6,731 nt of DNA from Spirochaetaceae bacterium (GTDB taxonomy: Bacteria; Spirochaetota; Spirochaetia; Treponematales; Treponemataceae), in assembly GCA_031285525.1 (NCBI GenBank), contig JAITWB010000025.1, forward strand, positions 1-6,731, written 5' to 3'. The translations under genes and the position numbers were made by a program. This document shows, one piece after another, positions 4,909 to 6,731 of this stretch. The notes below the pieces were generated by a model that was not told where the DNA came from, ran no database searches, and worked only from the letters and a program-made list of their open reading frames with translations. Numbering within the stretch: the first letter of the stretch is position 1; each line of letters begins with the position of its first letter.

Positions 4909-6731
4909 ATGAAAGAATACAGCATCGCCTCACGGCACATCCGGTCATTTCTGCTCCTCATCGCCCTGCCTGTACTGGTCTTCATGCTGGTGTCCGGGTA
5001 TATCTTCCGCAGGGAAATAGTCGAGATGACCGCTGCTCAACGGGAAGCGACCATAAGCAAAATAGCGGACAGCGTAAACGCCGAACTGGAGCGGATGTCT
5101 ATCGTGGCTTCCTCGCTGATACATAACCGCACCCTGATGAACCGCTCTCTGGAATATGCGGAGAGCGGATCCCTTGAGCAGCGCTATGAGATTTCCTTCA
5201 CTTTGGAAGAAATATTCAACACCTACTTTCGCCTCTCCAGACAGCTTGCGGCTTATTATCTCTTTTTCTCTGACCGCAGCGCCCCGGCTCCCTTTGTGTC
5301 CCGGAACTACTACGGCGGCGTAACCCTCTCTACGGAAGCTGCTGCGGAGTATTCAGAGCTTGCCGCCGCTGTGCCGGGGTCTGTGGTATTCCCGGACACC
5401 CTTGCGGCGGCTAAAGGCGGGCAGGCGATGGTAGCCCTCGCCGTGGCTCCGCCGGAGAGAAACAATTACGCCACTGGAGTGGGAACCCTGGTGGTCACCT
5501 TCGTCGTAAATGAACTGAACGACTTTATCCAGCAGAAACACGAAAGCCGCAGCGTACAATCGGCGGAATATATCTCCCACACCTTCCTCGTCGGAAGAAA
5601 CGGCATCATACTGGCGGCAGGAAATCCTGAAAGCGTGGGGCAGCCTTTTCACAGTATACACAGGACCTTCGGACGCTCCTATATTGTCATGCAAACCCCT
5701 ATCGACGCTTCCGGCTGGACCTTGGTCGAAGCGATAAACATCGGTTCCCTCACCCAGCGGGTCAACACCATCATATACATACTCAGCATTGCCATGATAC
5801 TCATTGTGCTCCTCTTCATCGGTTACAACACCCTCTTCTTCCGGCGCATCCTCAAGCCCCTGAACATTGTCATTTCCGAGATGGCTGCGGTAGGTAAAGG
5901 AGATTTCTCTGTACAGGTACCTGCCAGCTCCTTTGCGGAATTGAACAGGCTCAACGATTCATTCAACTTCATGGTTGCCGAAATCGGCTCCCTCACCCAG
6001 GAGATAAAGAACGAACAGAAGGAGCGGCTCAAGACTGAAATCGACGTGCTCCGCTATCAGCTGAACCCCCATTTCCTCTGCAACACCCTCAACGCCATAC
6101 GGATGATGGCGCTTATCACGAAAAACGACGCCATACGGAAGATGAGCACCGCATTGATGACCATCACCGAGGACACACTGGGAAGGGAAGACACGGTCTG
6201 TTCTTTGGAGCGTGAACTGCGGAATCTGGACAGTTATGTCTACATAATGAAAGTACGCTACGGGGACACCTTTGAGTTTATCCGGGACGTAGACTCAAGC
6301 CTGCTTTCCTTAGGGATACCCTCCATGATCCTCCAGCCCCTGGTGGAAAACGCAATCCTCCACGGCTTCCGGGGGCTTGCCCGTCCCGGCTTGTCAGGTC
6401 ATCCGGGCAAACCCGGAACCATCGTCGTCTCCGCCTCCCTCGTTGATGGGTTTTGCAGAGAGGGCACCCTCTCCGAGGGCTCCCTCAGCGAAAACGCCCT
6501 TTCTATCGAAGTGCGGGACGACGGACAGGGCATGAGCGGGGAAGTTCTGGAAGGACTCTTCCAGAACGGAATCCACACAGAAAAGGGCTTCACCAAAATT
6601 GGGCTTTCTGCGGTACGGCGGCGGATTCAGCTCTCCTACGGCTCTCCCTATACGGTCACCGTCACCAGCTATCCCGGTGACGGAACCGCAGTAACCCTGC
6701 TCCTGCCCATCCTTGAAGCTTCCGAATACGA
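4909..6731 (+). CDS. YesM/LytS-type sensor histidine kinase, 3' end beyond the window
   Basis: An inner-membrane two-component sensor; 607 codons are open to the window edge. TM1 is at about residues 14-33 and TM2 at about 288-305. Between them lies a ~250-residue extracytoplasmic sensor whose distal part (GRNGIILAAGNPESVGQPF, 229-247) resembles a Cache domain. Next come a HAMP domain (about 306-360), a short charged coiled linker, and a His_kinase (PF06580) motif QLNPHFLCNTLNAI with phospho-acceptor H388. The usual F in NPHFLFN is C here. The ATPase domain has the N box LQPLVENAILHG (N481), G1 DDGQGMS (538-543) and a G2-like GLSAVRRRI (565-573). An unusual insert of about 20-25 residues lies between N box and G1, ending in EGTLS-EGSLS-ENALS. 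Members of this class usually sit next to an AraC-type response regulator controlling carbohydrate uptake genes, expected just downstream. ATG 4909 fits the short cytoplasmic N-terminus; no clear Shine-Dalgarno precedes it. Confidence 0.93.
   Translation, partial: MKEYSIASRHIRSFLLLIALPVLVFMLVSGYIFRREIVEMTAAQREATISKIADSVNAELERMSIVASSLIHNRTLMNRSLEYAESGSLEQRYEISFTLEEIFNTYFRLSRQLAAYYLFFSDRSAPAPFVSRNYYGGVTLSTEAAAEYSELAAAVPGSVVFPDTLAAAKGGQAMVALAVAPPERNNYATGVGTLVVTFVVNELNDFIQQKHESRSVQSAEYISHTFLVGRNGIILAAGNPESVGQPFHSIHRTFGRSYIVMQTPIDASGWTLVEAINIGSLTQRVNTIIYILSIAMILIVLLFIGYNTLFFRRILKPLNIVISEMAAVGKGDFSVQVPASSFAELNRLNDSFNFMVAEIGSLTQEIKNEQKERLKTEIDVLRYQLNPHFLCNTLNAIRMMALITKNDAIRKMSTALMTITEDTLGREDTVCSLERELRNLDSYVYIMKVRYGDTFEFIRDVDSSLLSLGIPSMILQPLVENAILHGFRGLARPGLSGHPGKPGTIVVSASLVDGFCREGTLSEGSLSENALSIEVRDDGQGMSGEVLEGLFQNGIHTEKGFTKIGLSAVRRRIQLSYGSPYTVTVTSYPGDGTAVTLLLPILEASEY
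6460..6504 (+). repeat. Three tandem 15-bp units inside the kinase gene (EGTLS-EGSLS-ENALS)
   Basis: GAGGGCACCCTCTCC (6460-6474) and GAGGGCTCCCTCAGC (6475-6489) match at 12 of 15 positions. A more diverged third unit follows (6490-6504). They encode EGTLS, EGSLS and ENALS. The units also contain GAGGGnnCCCTC-like dyads, which could favour slippage. They form part of the extra segment between the N and G1 boxes of the ATP-binding domain. Confidence 0.6.

Noticed and set aside
4794..5126. A 110-aa rightward frame overlapping the kinase start
   Set aside because: It is out of frame with the kinase, whose frame is open for 607 codons with all family motifs.
1..6731. tRNA, rRNA, insertion sequences or transposase genes
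   Set aside because: No cloverleaf-like tRNA sequence, rRNA stretch, transposase motif or paired terminal repeats of an IS element were seen by eye.

Overview
The window reads like chromosomal DNA of a spirochaete, most likely a Treponema-type (termite-gut-like) organism. The reasons are a YesM-type sensor kinase with a large extracytoplasmic domain, an AAA/DUF4143 ATPase of a family often found in several copies in such anaerobes, an M16 peptidase tail, and mixed base composition. This assignment comes from family resemblance only and is moderate.

Layout: (1) 1-168 is the 3' end of a probable M16 zinc peptidase, followed by a strong hairpin (190-234). (2) 247-374 is an array of four 32-bp direct repeats whose last copy sits inside the likely promoter of the next gene, an AAA ATPase with a C-terminal DUF4143/PD-(D/E)XK-like domain (368-1675, +). 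(3) radA/sms lies convergently (1719-3071, -). (4) 3072-3284 is intergenic, with a leftward radA promoter, a direct-repeat pair, and a rightward promoter carrying an operator-like inverted repeat. It leads to an unrecognised 84-aa protein (3285-3539, +) whose 3' end overlaps the next gene. (5) A two-gene leftward operon holds mutT-like Nudix (4296-4706) and a HAD-IIB phosphatase (3496-4299), coupled by an ATGA overlap. (6) 4707-4908 is a divergent control region with a long inverted repeat. (7) A YesM/LytS-type histidine kinase (4909 to the window end, +) is still open at 6731. Its partner response regulator would be expected just beyond.

Functional themes: DNA and nucleotide-pool maintenance (RadA in recombination intermediate processing, MutT-like sanitation of oxidised nucleotides), a small-molecule phosphatase co-expressed with MutT, and extracellular sensing by the kinase. 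The ATPase looks like an accessory gene: lower apparent G+C in sampled lines, its own repeat array, and purine-rich inverted flanks.

The two most notable patterns are these. First, the 32-bp-phased repeat array overlaps the ATPase promoter. Second, all five genes that begin a transcription unit show a -10-like hexamer only 6-9 nt before the start codon and no usable Shine-Dalgarno, whereas the internal operon gene does have one. This suggests leaderless or near-leaderless mRNAs. Both rest on reading by eye and need transcript-start data.
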